13,013 nt of DNA from an uncultured Opitutia bacterium (GTDB lineage: Bacteria; Verrucomicrobiota; Verrucomicrobiia; Opitutales; UBA953), in contig CAIXQT010000311.1 of NCBI GenBank assembly GCA_903921665.1, forward strand, positions 1 through 13,013, written 5' to 3'. Below the pieces are notes generated by a model. It did no database searches. It had not been told where the DNA came from and saw only the letters and a program-made list of their open reading frames with translations. Shown here one piece after another: positions 6,367-13,013 of this stretch. How positions within the stretch are numbered: the first letter of the stretch is position 1; each line of letters opens with the position of its first letter. A program made the translations under genes and the position numbers.

Positions 6367-8906
6367 GCGAAGAGGTCGAGTTCCGGACCGGCTTCCTTGG
6401 CCTTTGGCTTGGGCACTACGGCCTTCTTGAGCTCCGGGACGGGCGCAGACACTCCAGCCATGGGCAAAGCCTTGGCAGGCAAACCTGAGCCTGCTTCCAG
6501 TCCTGCGAGGATCTCCCGGGCACGCTGGACGACGGCCGGCGGCATGCCCGCCAGGCGCGCGACCTGAATGCCATACGAGCGGTCGGCAGCCCCCGGAACG
6601 ACCCTCCGGACGAAAACGATTTCGTCTTTCCACTCCTTGACGGCGACGGACCAGTTCCGCAGCCGCGGCATGGAATCGGCGAGCTTGGTGAGCTCATGAT
6701 AATGGGTGGCGAAAAGCGTACGCGGACCGGACCCGCCGCCGCCATGCAGATGCTCGGCCACGGCCCAGGCGATGCTGATGCCATCGTAAGTGCTCGTGCC
6801 TCGGCCGATCTCGTCGAGTACCACCAACGAACGGGTCGTGGCGTTATTAAGGATGTTCGATGTCTCGTTCATCTCGACCATGAAGGTCGAGTTGCCGCGC
6901 GAAAGTTCGTCCGATGCGCCGACGCGGCAGAAGATGCGGTCGACGAGGCCGATCCGGGCGGAGGACGCGGGCACCCAGCAACCGAGATGGGCGAGCAGCG
7001 CGATGAGCGCGACCTGGCGGATGTAGGTCGATTTACCGGCCATGTTCGGACCGGTGAGCAAGGCGATCTGCTCGCCGGAGCTGCTGAGCCGCGTGTCATT
7101 GGGCACGAACGAACCGGCGCCCGGACGGGCCTGGAGCATCCGCTCCACGACGGCGTGACGACCTTGCTCGACCTCCAGGACGTCGGAATCATCGACCGCA
7201 GGCTTGGTCCAGTTCGCTTCACGAGCCAGCTCGGCCCAGCCTCGGACGATATCCACTTCGGCGACGGCTTGGGCTGTGGCCAGCAAAGACTCCGTCCGGG
7301 CGATGACCTCGGCGAGGAGGGCCTGGAAAAGTTCGGTTTCGCGGGCGAGCGCCTGTTCGTCGGCGCGCAGGACCTCGCGTTCCTTGGTGCGCAGTTCCTC
7401 GGTGGTGAAGCGCTCGGCGTTTACCATGGTCTGTTTACGGATGTAGTCGGCCGGGACGGCCCCGAGATTGGCCTTGGTGATCTCGATGGCGTAGCCGAAG
7501 GCCCCGTTATATCGAACCTTCAGGGACTTGATACCGGTCCGGCTCTGTTCATTGCGCTCGAACTCGGCGATCCAGCCCTTGCTATCGGAGGCGAGGGAAC
7601 GAAGGCGATCGAGCTCGGCATCGAAACCCGCGCGGAGCGCCCCACCTTCGCTGAGGTCGACGGGAAGTTCGTCACCCAAAGCGGCCTCCAGGCGGGCGAG
7701 GAGCGCCGGCTCGGGATTGATACGGCTGGCTTGTTCGGCGAGCGCGCCGCCCGGCAGGGCAAGAAGCTCTTCGCGGATCGGAGGAAGCGAACGAAGCGTG
7801 TCGCGGACACCGCCCAGTTCGCGCGGATTCCGCAGGCGATTCTGCAGGCGGGCGAGGATGCGGGCGATGTCGCGCACGCCACGCAGCGCTTCGCCGACCC
7901 GGGATGAGGCGCCGGGGTGCTTGAAGAATTCACCGACCGCGTCCTGACGCTGCGCGATCGTCGCGAGATCGGTCGAAGGCTCGGCCAACCAAAGAGCCAA
8001 GAGACGGGCGCCGGAAGGGGTCTCGGTCCGGTCGATGGCCTCAAGCAACGAGCCTTCGCGGGCACCATTAGACGAAGCGAAGAGTTCCAGATTACGGGAG
8101 GACGCCGCATCAAGCAGTACCGACGACCCCAGCTTCGTCTCGATGAGACGGAACAGGTTCTTCGGACGATCGCAGAGCGAATCGGTCACATAACCCAGGA
8201 CGGCGCCCGCGGCGCCGAGTGCCGGATGTTCGTCCGTGAGGCCGAATCCTGCCAGGCCATGGACCGAAAGCGTCTGGGCGACCAGCCGGGCACCGGCGGC
8301 CCCATCGAAGTTCCAACCAGGCAGGCGGGAGACCGCCCTGCCCTGCAGGAAGACCTCGAGGGCCTCGCGGTCGGCGGGCGAAGGTTCAAGCCCTTCTGGC
8401 AGGATGACCTCACGCGGTGAAACCGAATGCAACAGCGGCAGCAGCCGGGCCGGGGAAGCATCCGTCGCCAGCCGGAAATCGGCTGTCGAGACATCAAGCC
8501 AGGACGCATGCCAACCCTCCTTGTCCCAGGAGATCGCCGCCAAATAGTTACCGCGACGAGAATCGAGCTGCGAATCTTCGAGCGCGGTGCCTGGAGTCAG
8601 GATGCGAGTCAGGCCGCGACGCACGAGCTTGCCGGCGACCGGTGCTTCCAGCTGGTCGCAGATGGCGACCTTCCAGCCGGCGGCGAGGAGGCGATTCACG
8701 TAAGCCGGAGCCGCATGATGAGGCAGGCCGGCCATCGGCGTCTCATGTCGCTTCGTGAGGGTCAGCCCGAGGACCTTGGCCGCCACGACGGCATCCTCGC
8801 CGAAGACCTCGTAGAAGTCACCTAGCCGAAAAAGCAGGATCGTCCCCGCGGCGAGCTTGTCGCGAAACTCACGGTACTGCCGCTGCATCGGGGTTTCCTT
8901 TTCCAC
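6363..8906 (-). CDS. mutS: DNA mismatch repair protein MutS
   Basis: This MutS1-type mismatch-recognition ATPase has ~847 residues, as usual. The N-terminal mismatch-binding motif GDFYEVF has F31 and E33 (Phe-X-Glu). The connector, lever and clamp domains follow. The ATPase has Walker A GPNMAGKST at 619-627, STFMVEMNETSNIL, Walker B LVVLDEIGRGTST at 694-706 and ATHYHELTKL. The C-terminus is a Pro/Lys/Ala-rich tail ending ELDLFA, close to a beta-clamp-binding QL(S/D)LF box. Start choice: the GTG at 8906 keeps the family's TPM (ETPMQRQY). An ATG at 8888 has AAGGA 7 nt upstream but begins inside that motif. A TTG at 8957 is also in frame. It is the last gene of the minus unit after DUF971 and phoH, with a GC hairpin before it. 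No mutL is in the window. Confidence 0.95.
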   Translation of the reverse strand: MEKETPMQRQYREFRDKLAAGTILLFRLGDFYEVFGEDAVVAAKVLGLTLTKRHETPMAGLPHHAAPAYVNRLLAAGWKVAICDQLEAPVAGKLVRRGLTRILTPGTALEDSQLDSRRGNYLAAISWDKEGWHASWLDVSTADFRLATDASPARLLPLLHSVSPREVILPEGLEPSPADREALEVFLQGRAVSRLPGWNFDGAAGARLVAQTLSVHGLAGFGLTDEHPALGAAGAVLGYVTDSLCDRPKNLFRLIETKLGSSVLLDAASSRNLELFASSNGAREGSLLEAIDRTETPSGARLLALWLAEPSTDLATIAQRQDAVGEFFKHPGASSRVGEALRGVRDIARILARLQNRLRNPRELGGVRDTLRSLPPIREELLALPGGALAEQASRINPEPALLARLEAALGDELPVDLSEGGALRAGFDAELDRLRSLASDSKGWIAEFERNEQSRTGIKSLKVRYNGAFGYAIEITKANLGAVPADYIRKQTMVNAERFTTEELRTKEREVLRADEQALARETELFQALLAEVIARTESLLATAQAVAEVDIVRGWAELAREANWTKPAVDDSDVLEVEQGRHAVVERMLQARPGAGSFVPNDTRLSSSGEQIALLTGPNMAGKSTYIRQVALIALLAHLGCWVPASSARIGLVDRIFCRVGASDELSRGNSTFMVEMNETSNILNNATTRSLVVLDEIGRGTSTYDGISIAWAVAEHLHGGGGSGPRTLFATHYHELTKLADSMPRLRNWSVAVKEWKDEIVFVRRVVPGAADRSYGIQVARLAGMPPAVVQRAREILAGLEAGSGLPAKALPMAGVSAPVPELKKAVVPKPKAKEAGPELDLFA

Positions 8907-8957
8907 TGCGTGCAGGGAAACTGCCCGCAAACGCGTGCGCAAGAACGGACTACCCAA

Positions 8958-8979
8958 CCCCGCCCTCCGGGGGGCGGGA
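8958..8979 (-). terminator. GC hairpin between phoH and mutS, no U-tract
   Basis: CCCGCCC (8959-8965) and GGGCGGG (8972-8978) form a perfect 7-bp stem with a 6-base loop, starting 7 bases after the phoH stop. On the phoH-sense strand the stem is followed by TTGGGTAG, not a run of T, so it is not a classic intrinsic terminator. It may attenuate read-through into mutS or protect the phoH 3' end. Its function is inferred. Confidence 0.4.
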
Positions 8980-8985
8980 AGTTGC

Positions 8986-10530
8986 TCACATCAGCTGGGC
9001 CGCGAGCTCCGACAGGGCGCTACGGACACCGTTGATCAGGCGCACGTTGGCGGTGATGGCGTGGCCTTTCATGCGCTCATGGGTGTGGATGAGGCCGTTG
9101 GACTTGCCGTCGAGGTAAGGGGTATCGACCTGATCCAGATCGCCGATGAGGACGACCTTGGAGCCTTCGCCGATACGCGTGATGACCGTCTTGGCCTCAT
9201 GCGGGGTCATGTTCTGCGCCTCGTCGACGATCATGAAGGCATGGCCGATCGAACGACCGCGGATGAAGGTCATCGCCTCGATCTCGATCAGGCCGGAATC
9301 GATGAGCCATTGGTAAGGCTTACGCGGCTGGTTGACGGCCTGGAACTGCGAACCGAAGATCGGTTGCGGGGCTTTCATCGCTTGGGCCTTCTTCTGACGG
9401 CGCTGCGAATCGGTAGCAACGGCCTCCTTGGCGGTGGGCGTAGGCGCGGCGTTGCCGTTCTTGGAAAAGAGGACCTCGAGGTTATCGAAGTACGGCTGGA
9501 TGTAAGGTGAAAGCTTCTCCTCCTTGGAGCCCGGGAGAGCGCCGATGTCCTTGCCGATCTGCACGACCGGCCGGGAGACGTAGAGTTTCTTGTAAGGCGA
9601 GAAATCGCTGAGGACCTGGGAAAGCGCGGCCGCGATGGAGAGGAAGGTCTTGCCGGTGCCGGCGCGACCGAAGCAGGTGACGAGGCGGATCTCGGGATTC
9701 AGGAGGGCGTCCAGGAAGATCCACTGCTCGAAGTTCTTGGGGATGACACGCATGCCGCGGGGCATCTGCAGGCCCTTGCGGGCGCCGCTATCGGAGGACA
9801 TGAACTCGCGATAAAGGCCGAGCGGGACGAAGGCGCCTTCGCCGACATGGCGGGCGGGCTCGGTCCAGGAATCGGACGTGAACATCACGTACTCGTTGAG
9901 GATGAGGGGCGGCTCCTCCTTTACCTTCACCTGCACCTGACCGAGTTCACGGAAATCGCGCATCGCGGCGGCGGACACCTTGATCGTCCGGTATTCGCCT
10001 TCGTCGCTGGTTTCGACGCGGTCATTACGATAATCCTGGACGTCCATCCCGAGGGCCTGGGCCTTGAGCGCCATGCAGGCGTCCTTGGTGACGAGTACCA
10101 CGGGACCCTTGGAGGTGTCGCGCAAGTAGATCGCAGAGGCGATGATGCGATGGTCGGGAGCGTCGACCTGCATGAAGACGGCCCGGACGCGTTCGGCTTT
10201 CGCGCCGTTGAAGTGGTCGCGGATCAGCGACTCGTTGATGACGATGCGGAGCTCGCCGCCGTCACGGAGCTTGGCATGGAGGGCGCCCGGTTTCGTCGGA
10301 TCGCCTTCGGCGATCTCCTTGAGCGGCCGGTTCTCGAAAAGACCCCGGATGGAACGGTTCACGCGGCGCGCGCTGGCGCCGAGCTGGCCTTGTTGCGTCT
10401 TGAGACGATCGAGTTCAGACAAGACCTCGACAGGCACGGCGACGATGTGCTCATCGAACTTGAACAGGGACTCGGGATCGTGAATCAGTACGTTGGTGTC
10501 CAGGACGTAAGTCTTTTTCACGTCACTCAT
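8986..10530 (-). CDS. phoH: PhoH family ATPase with N-terminal PIN domain (PhoH2/YlaK type)
   Basis: The 514-aa protein has the PIN-PhoH architecture (PhoH2), described in other bacteria as an RNA helicase/ribonuclease. The PIN domain (about 6-160) begins YVLDTNVLIHDP with D11 and has further acidic positions such as E37, D127 and D150 (TKD). The PhoH P-loop ATPase follows: Walker A GRAGTGKT at 288-295, YVSRPVVQIGKDIGALPGS, KEEKLSPYIQPYFDNLE, and Walker B MIVDEAQN at 433-440 with GDLDQVD at 463-469. About 40 residues (358-397) rich in Ala/Pro/Lys/Gln lie between PYFDNLEVLF and the YQWLIDSGL segment, longer than I would expect for YlaK (~440 aa), so they look like a family-specific insertion. 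The ATG at 10530 starts just before the first PIN strand; the frame continues upstream without similarity. The DUF971 stop is 37 nt upstream, so the two are probably co-transcribed. Confidence 0.92.
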   Translation of the reverse strand: MSDVKKTYVLDTNVLIHDPESLFKFDEHIVAVPVEVLSELDRLKTQQGQLGASARRVNRSIRGLFENRPLKEIAEGDPTKPGALHAKLRDGGELRIVINESLIRDHFNGAKAERVRAVFMQVDAPDHRIIASAIYLRDTSKGPVVLVTKDACMALKAQALGMDVQDYRNDRVETSDEGEYRTIKVSAAAMRDFRELGQVQVKVKEEPPLILNEYVMFTSDSWTEPARHVGEGAFVPLGLYREFMSSDSGARKGLQMPRGMRVIPKNFEQWIFLDALLNPEIRLVTCFGRAGTGKTFLSIAAALSQVLSDFSPYKKLYVSRPVVQIGKDIGALPGSKEEKLSPYIQPYFDNLEVLFSKNGNAAPTPTAKEAVATDSQRRQKKAQAMKAPQPIFGSQFQAVNQPRKPYQWLIDSGLIEIEAMTFIRGRSIGHAFMIVDEAQNMTPHEAKTVITRIGEGSKVVLIGDLDQVDTPYLDGKSNGLIHTHERMKGHAITANVRLINGVRSALSELAAQLM

Positions 10531-10567
10531 CGTGACCGAAACCGCGGGATGGGCAACCCGTAAAAGA

Positions 10568-10870
10568 TTATTTCGGCTCCTCGATGGCGCGAAGGTATTC
10601 CCAACTGTAGATGCCGGTACGGTGCCCGTCGCTGAACTCCAAAGTGACGGCGTAGTTGCCGACACGGCTCAGTCCGGTGACGACGACCCCGGGGAAACGA
10701 CGCGGTCCGTCTCCACCCCACCGCTGCCCAAGGATGTCGACCTCGCCCATGTTCTCGGCGCTCGGCGAAAGCTCACGGAGGAGTTCCGAACGGAGACATT
10801 GCTCTTGGCCGTCCTCCCACGTGATGGCGACGAAATCACCGATGATCTGAAGGTCTCGCGGCGGCCGCAT
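10568..10870 (-). CDS. DUF971 (GBBH-like N-terminal domain) protein
   Basis: This small 100-aa protein is a stand-alone DUF971 domain, the fold also found at the N-terminus of gamma-butyrobetaine hydroxylases. It shows ITWEDG at 16-21, LRSELLREL at 26-34, GVVVTGLSRVGNYAV at 61-75 and the signature FSDGHRTGIYSWEYLR at 79-94. The usual CPCA cysteine motif after the LR element is replaced by SPSAEN (35-40), so the metal- or Fe-S-related role suggested for some members is unlikely here. The frame remains open through recR to 11890 on this strand, but the domain starts right at the ATG at 10870 and everything upstream is a shadow of ybaB/recR. It is the first gene of the minus unit and diverges from ybaB. 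The function is unknown. Confidence 0.85.
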   Translation of the reverse strand: MRPPRDLQIIGDFVAITWEDGQEQCLRSELLRELSPSAENMGEVDILGQRWGGDGPRRFPGVVVTGLSRVGNYAVTLEFSDGHRTGIYSWEYLRAIEEPK

Positions 10871-10966
10871 GACCCCAAACTGAGGCGGGACGATACGGAG
10901 GCAAGCAGGGAGCGGACGGCGGGACGACCTTGACTCCCTCGCCCGGCTCGGGAGGCTGGACTCACT
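10871..10966. promoter_or_regulatory. divergent intergenic region, DUF971 / ybaB
   Basis: These 96 bases separate the DUF971 start from the ybaB start and should hold promoters for both units. GGAGG at 10951-10955, 11 nt before the ybaB ATG, is one of the few Shine-Dalgarno-like sequences in the window. A TTGACT at 10929-10934 resembles a -35 element, but no -10 lies at the right distance. I see no clear minus-strand promoter. Confidence 0.35.
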
Positions 10967-11272
10967 ATGGCAGGCGTAGGCAAACTCCTCAAACAGGCCC
11001 AGAAGATGCAACGCGGCATCGCCGAGGCCCAGCAGCAGCTCACCGCGGAGAGACTCGATGTCTCCCATGGCGGCGGCGCGATCAAGGTCACGGTCAACGG
11101 CCATGGTTTGGTCATCGCCCTGACGATCGACCCTGAGTTCATCAAGGAAGACAAGACGGTGGTCGAGCAGGCCCTCGTCGCCGCCCTGCAGGAAGCTTCG
11201 GCCAAGGCCCGCGAACTCCACGAAGCCACGATGTCTAAGGCCACGGCCGGTTTCTCCCTGCCCGGGATGTGA
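10967..11272 (+). CDS. ybaB: YbaB/EbfC nucleoid-associated protein
   Basis: The 101-aa protein has the typical size and layout of YbaB/EbfC, a homodimeric DNA-binding protein coating the nucleoid. Residues 1-30 form the N-terminal helix (GKLLKQAQKMQRGIAEAQQQL). The middle beta-sheet has the hallmark GGGAIKVTVNGHG at 35-47 and LTIDPEF at 52-58. The C-terminal helix (VVEQALVAALQEASAKAREL) ends in FSLPGM, as in many members. The gene sits 6 nt upstream of recR, the widespread ybaB-recR pairing. The usual upstream dnaX is absent; a divergent DUF971 gene is there instead. A GGAGG 11 nt before the ATG supports this start. Confidence 0.93.
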   Translation: MAGVGKLLKQAQKMQRGIAEAQQQLTAERLDVSHGGGAIKVTVNGHGLVIALTIDPEFIKEDKTVVEQALVAALQEASAKARELHEATMSKATAGFSLPGM

Positions 11273-11278
11273 TCGCTC

Positions 11279-11881
11279 GTGACTCCCTCCTTCGACAAGG
11301 TCCGCCAGATTCTGAAGATGCTTCCCGGCATGGGGCATCGCTCCGCCGAACGCATCGCCCTGCACCTGCTGGTCGAACGACCTGGCAAGCTCGCGCCTCT
11401 GCTTGAGTCCCTTCAGGCCGCCGCTTCGGCGGTCCGTCGCTGCGGGCGTTGCGGAAGCCTGGCCGAAGCCGAACGCTGCCCTATCTGCCTCGACGTCAAA
11501 CGTGAGCCCGCTTCGATCTGCGTCGTCGAACAGGTACCCGACCTGATGGCGATCGAGCGCTCCGCGGCCTATCGCGGCACCTACCATGTCCTGCATGGAC
11601 GGCTTTCCCCGATCAATGGCGTCGGACCGGAGCAGCTCAATCTGGCCAGCTTCGAACAACGCCTGAAGGATGAACCGATCACCGAAGTCGTGCTTGCCCT
11701 CGGCAACGATATCGAAGGTGAAGCCACCTGCCATTACATCAGCGAAGCCATCCATGCGGTCCGGCCGACGATCAAGATCTCCCGCATCGGCTTCGGCCTG
11801 CCCAGCGGCAGCGGCCTGACCTTCGCCGACCCGGCCACGCTGCGCAGCGCGCTGGAGGGACGTCGTGATGTCGCCAACTGA
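11279..11881 (+). CDS. recR: recombination mediator protein RecR
   Basis: The 200-aa RecR works with RecF/RecO to load RecA at gaps. It has the N-terminal helix-hairpin-helix (LPGMGHRSAERIALHLL at 15-31), then a C4 zinc finger with C55, C58, C67 and C70 (CGRCGSLAEAERCPIC). A Toprim domain runs from ~79 (ICVVEQVPDLMAIE) through LALGNDIEGEAT at 139-150. The C-terminal signature GFGLPSGSGLTFADPATLRSAL matches the family's GLPxGxxLeyxDxxTL. The start is a GTG at 11279, 6 nt after the ybaB stop and without its own Shine-Dalgarno sequence, so it probably relies on coupling. All motifs are present and the length is normal. Its last 14 bases overlap the start of the methyltransferase gene. Confidence 0.96.
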   Translation: MTPSFDKVRQILKMLPGMGHRSAERIALHLLVERPGKLAPLLESLQAAASAVRRCGRCGSLAEAERCPICLDVKREPASICVVEQVPDLMAIERSAAYRGTYHVLHGRLSPINGVGPEQLNLASFEQRLKDEPITEVVLALGNDIEGEATCHYISEAIHAVRPTIKISRIGFGLPSGSGLTFADPATLRSALEGRRDVAN

Positions 11882-13013
11882 ATCGCCCATCGCCTACCCG
11901 CCCGAGGCGGAGGCGTTCTGGGTCGTTCAGGCCGAGCTCGCGTCCGAGAAGATCGGCGATGAAGCCCTCGAGCGTATGACGCCGGCCGTGGCGCACCTCT
12001 CGGATCTCTTCACGACCGAGCGCCCCGACAAGAAATTCCCCGATTACTTCGCGGACCCCCGGCTGCTGGCCGCCTACGGCGTCTTCTTCCTCCCCCAGAG
12101 CTTCACGCGCACCTCTTTCGCACTGTCCCAGGCTTGCGGGTTACGCGGATGGAAGCCCGCGAGCCCGGTTCCCGCGATCCTCGACCTCGGCTCAGGTCCG
12201 GGCTCCTGCGGCGTCGCCGCCGCGTATCGTCTTCGCCAAGCCGGTTTCCCTAAGCTCGCCTTGCACGGCGTGGACAAGTCCCCGAGCGCCTTGGCGTCAA
12301 TGGAATCATTCGCGCAAGCCACCCTGGGCGACGGCGTCGAGACGAAGACGCGCATCGGCGATGCGTCCCGACCTGAGACCTGGCCGGAAGGGCCGTTCGA
12401 TCTCATCGTCGCCGGCTTCGTGATGAACGAGATGCCTCAGCTCGATCACGCGGCGCTGCTCCGGTGGTTCGGAGAGCTGAAGGCCAAGCTCGCCCCGGGC
12501 GGACTGATCCTCATCCTGGAACCGGCCCTACGCATCACCGCTGAGCGCCTGCAGAAAGTAAGCGACGAAGTGGCCGACGGCATGATGACGCGCATCGCCC
12601 CGGAGCTCGACGCCCTGCCCGACCCGCAGCTCGGTGCGGGCGAACACTGGAGCCATGAGACGCGCGACTGGGAAGCCCCCGCGTCGACCGAATTCGTCAA
12701 CCGCCATCTCCACCGCGACCTCCGCGAAGTCCGCTTCTCCTTCGCGGCCTTTTCCGACGCGACGCTCACGCCTTTGCCAGCCGGATTAAGCCGCCTGATC
12801 TCCGACGTCCAAATCATCAAGGGCCTGCTTCGCTTCATCACGATACGCGAAGGCCGGATCGAGTCCATCGAAGTCCCGACCCGCGGCCTTTCGAAACATG
12901 AGGTCAAGAAGCTGGCGGCGACCTTCGGCCGGGGGGACATCGTGCGACATCCGCACCCGCCGGCGCCCAAGCTGCGCCTGTCGAATCACGAAGAATTGCA
13001 GGTCTTTTGGACA
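11868..13013 (+). CDS. class I SAM methyltransferase, Rsm22/METTL17-like (3' end outside window)
   Basis: An open frame of 382 codons runs off the right edge without a stop. It starts at an ATG overlapping recR by 14 nt, implying coupling. Residues 1-100 are a helical N-terminal region. The Rossmann methyltransferase core follows: SAM motif I DLGSGPGS at 106-113, acidic D136 in GVDKSPSAL, FDLIVAGFVMNEMP at 177-190, LAPGGLILILEPA at 208-220. The layout (helical N-terminus, ILDLGSGPG, MNEM, LEP, then a region ending VRFSFAAFSD) resembles Rsm22/METTL17 proteins, which act in small ribosomal subunit assembly, so that family is my preferred call over a generic methyltransferase. The Fe-S cysteine cluster usual after the LEP motif is not seen: the region IAPELDALPDPQLG then EHWSHETRDW has no cysteines. 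The C-terminus is missing, so domains beyond it are unknown. Confidence 0.72.
   Translation, partial: MSPTESPIAYPPEAEAFWVVQAELASEKIGDEALERMTPAVAHLSDLFTTERPDKKFPDYFADPRLLAAYGVFFLPQSFTRTSFALSQACGLRGWKPASPVPAILDLGSGPGSCGVAAAYRLRQAGFPKLALHGVDKSPSALASMESFAQATLGDGVETKTRIGDASRPETWPEGPFDLIVAGFVMNEMPQLDHAALLRWFGELKAKLAPGGLILILEPALRITAERLQKVSDEVADGMMTRIAPELDALPDPQLGAGEHWSHETRDWEAPASTEFVNRHLHRDLREVRFSFAAFSDATLTPLPAGLSRLISDVQIIKGLLRFITIREGRIESIEVPTRGLSKHEVKKLAATFGRGDIVRHPHPPAPKLRLSNHEELQVFWT

Noticed and set aside
6696..7907. A 403-codon open frame on the plus strand opposite mutS
   Set aside because: It lies wholly antisense to the conserved MutS coding region. Its product is a low-information Gly/Ala/Arg/Asp-rich sequence with no domain, as expected from GC-rich antisense frames.
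10871..11890. An upstream extension of the DUF971 frame on the minus strand, making a 440-codon frame
   Set aside because: The upstream part is antisense to ybaB and recR, both secure genes, and has no recognisable family. The DUF971 domain begins at the ATG at 10870.
12446..12970. A 174-codon minus-strand frame near the right edge
   Set aside because: It is antisense to the continuous methyltransferase frame, which carries SAM-binding motifs. Its Ser/Arg-rich product is typical of a shadow.
1..13013. tRNA, rRNA, CRISPR, insertion sequence, prophage or attachment-site signals
   Set aside because: No intergenic gap exceeds about 100 bases. I found no clover-leaf-like sequence, regularly spaced repeats, transposase or integrase motifs, or terminal inverted repeats.

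Overview
This is a GC-rich, densely packed stretch of bacterial chromosome holding fourteen protein genes, two of them cut by the window edges. I saw no RNA genes, mobile elements or CRISPR arrays. The gene content suggests Verrucomicrobiota, probably class Opitutia (Opitutales). The basis is a Minf_1886-family protein, a DUF971 protein with SPSAEN where most relatives have CPCA, and a DUF721/DciA-like domain introduced by NLRGLPEDRGR. This assignment rests on family knowledge, not on a search.

Layout from left to right: (1) + strand, the 3' end of nadB (L-aspartate oxidase, NAD synthesis) overlaps a ketopantoate-reductase-family gene by ATGA. (2) - strand, a small predicted lipoprotein. (3) + strand, a HAD-family phosphatase domain fused in frame to a DUF721/DciA-like domain, the most unusual gene here. 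(4) - strand, hisC followed after 2 nt by a Minf_1886-family gene. (5) + strand, an RmlD-like SDR gene and, 2 nt on, a LipM/LplA-family acyl/lipoyl transferase gene. (6) - strand, a DUF971 gene, a PIN-PhoH ATPase gene and mutS. (7) + strand, ybaB, recR and a class I methyltransferase that looks like a divergent Rsm22/METTL17-family protein. This last gene runs off the window with no stop.

The strands alternate in short units. The three tail-to-tail junctions are separated by 6 nt, by 0 nt, and by an overlap of stop codons. The three head-to-head gaps are all 91-97 nt, so promoters for both directions must be confined to those gaps or the coding ends beside them. Most starts lack a clear Shine-Dalgarno sequence; ybaB and an internal mutS ATG are the exceptions.

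Functionally the region is housekeeping: cofactor synthesis (NAD, pantothenate, lipoyl), histidine synthesis, DNA repair (MutS, RecR, YbaB), RNA or stress-related ATPase (PhoH) and possibly ribosome maturation (Rsm22-like). I found no defence system, prophage or secondary-metabolite cluster. The novelty candidates are the HAD-DciA fusion and the Rsm22-like protein that seems to have lost its Fe-S cysteines.
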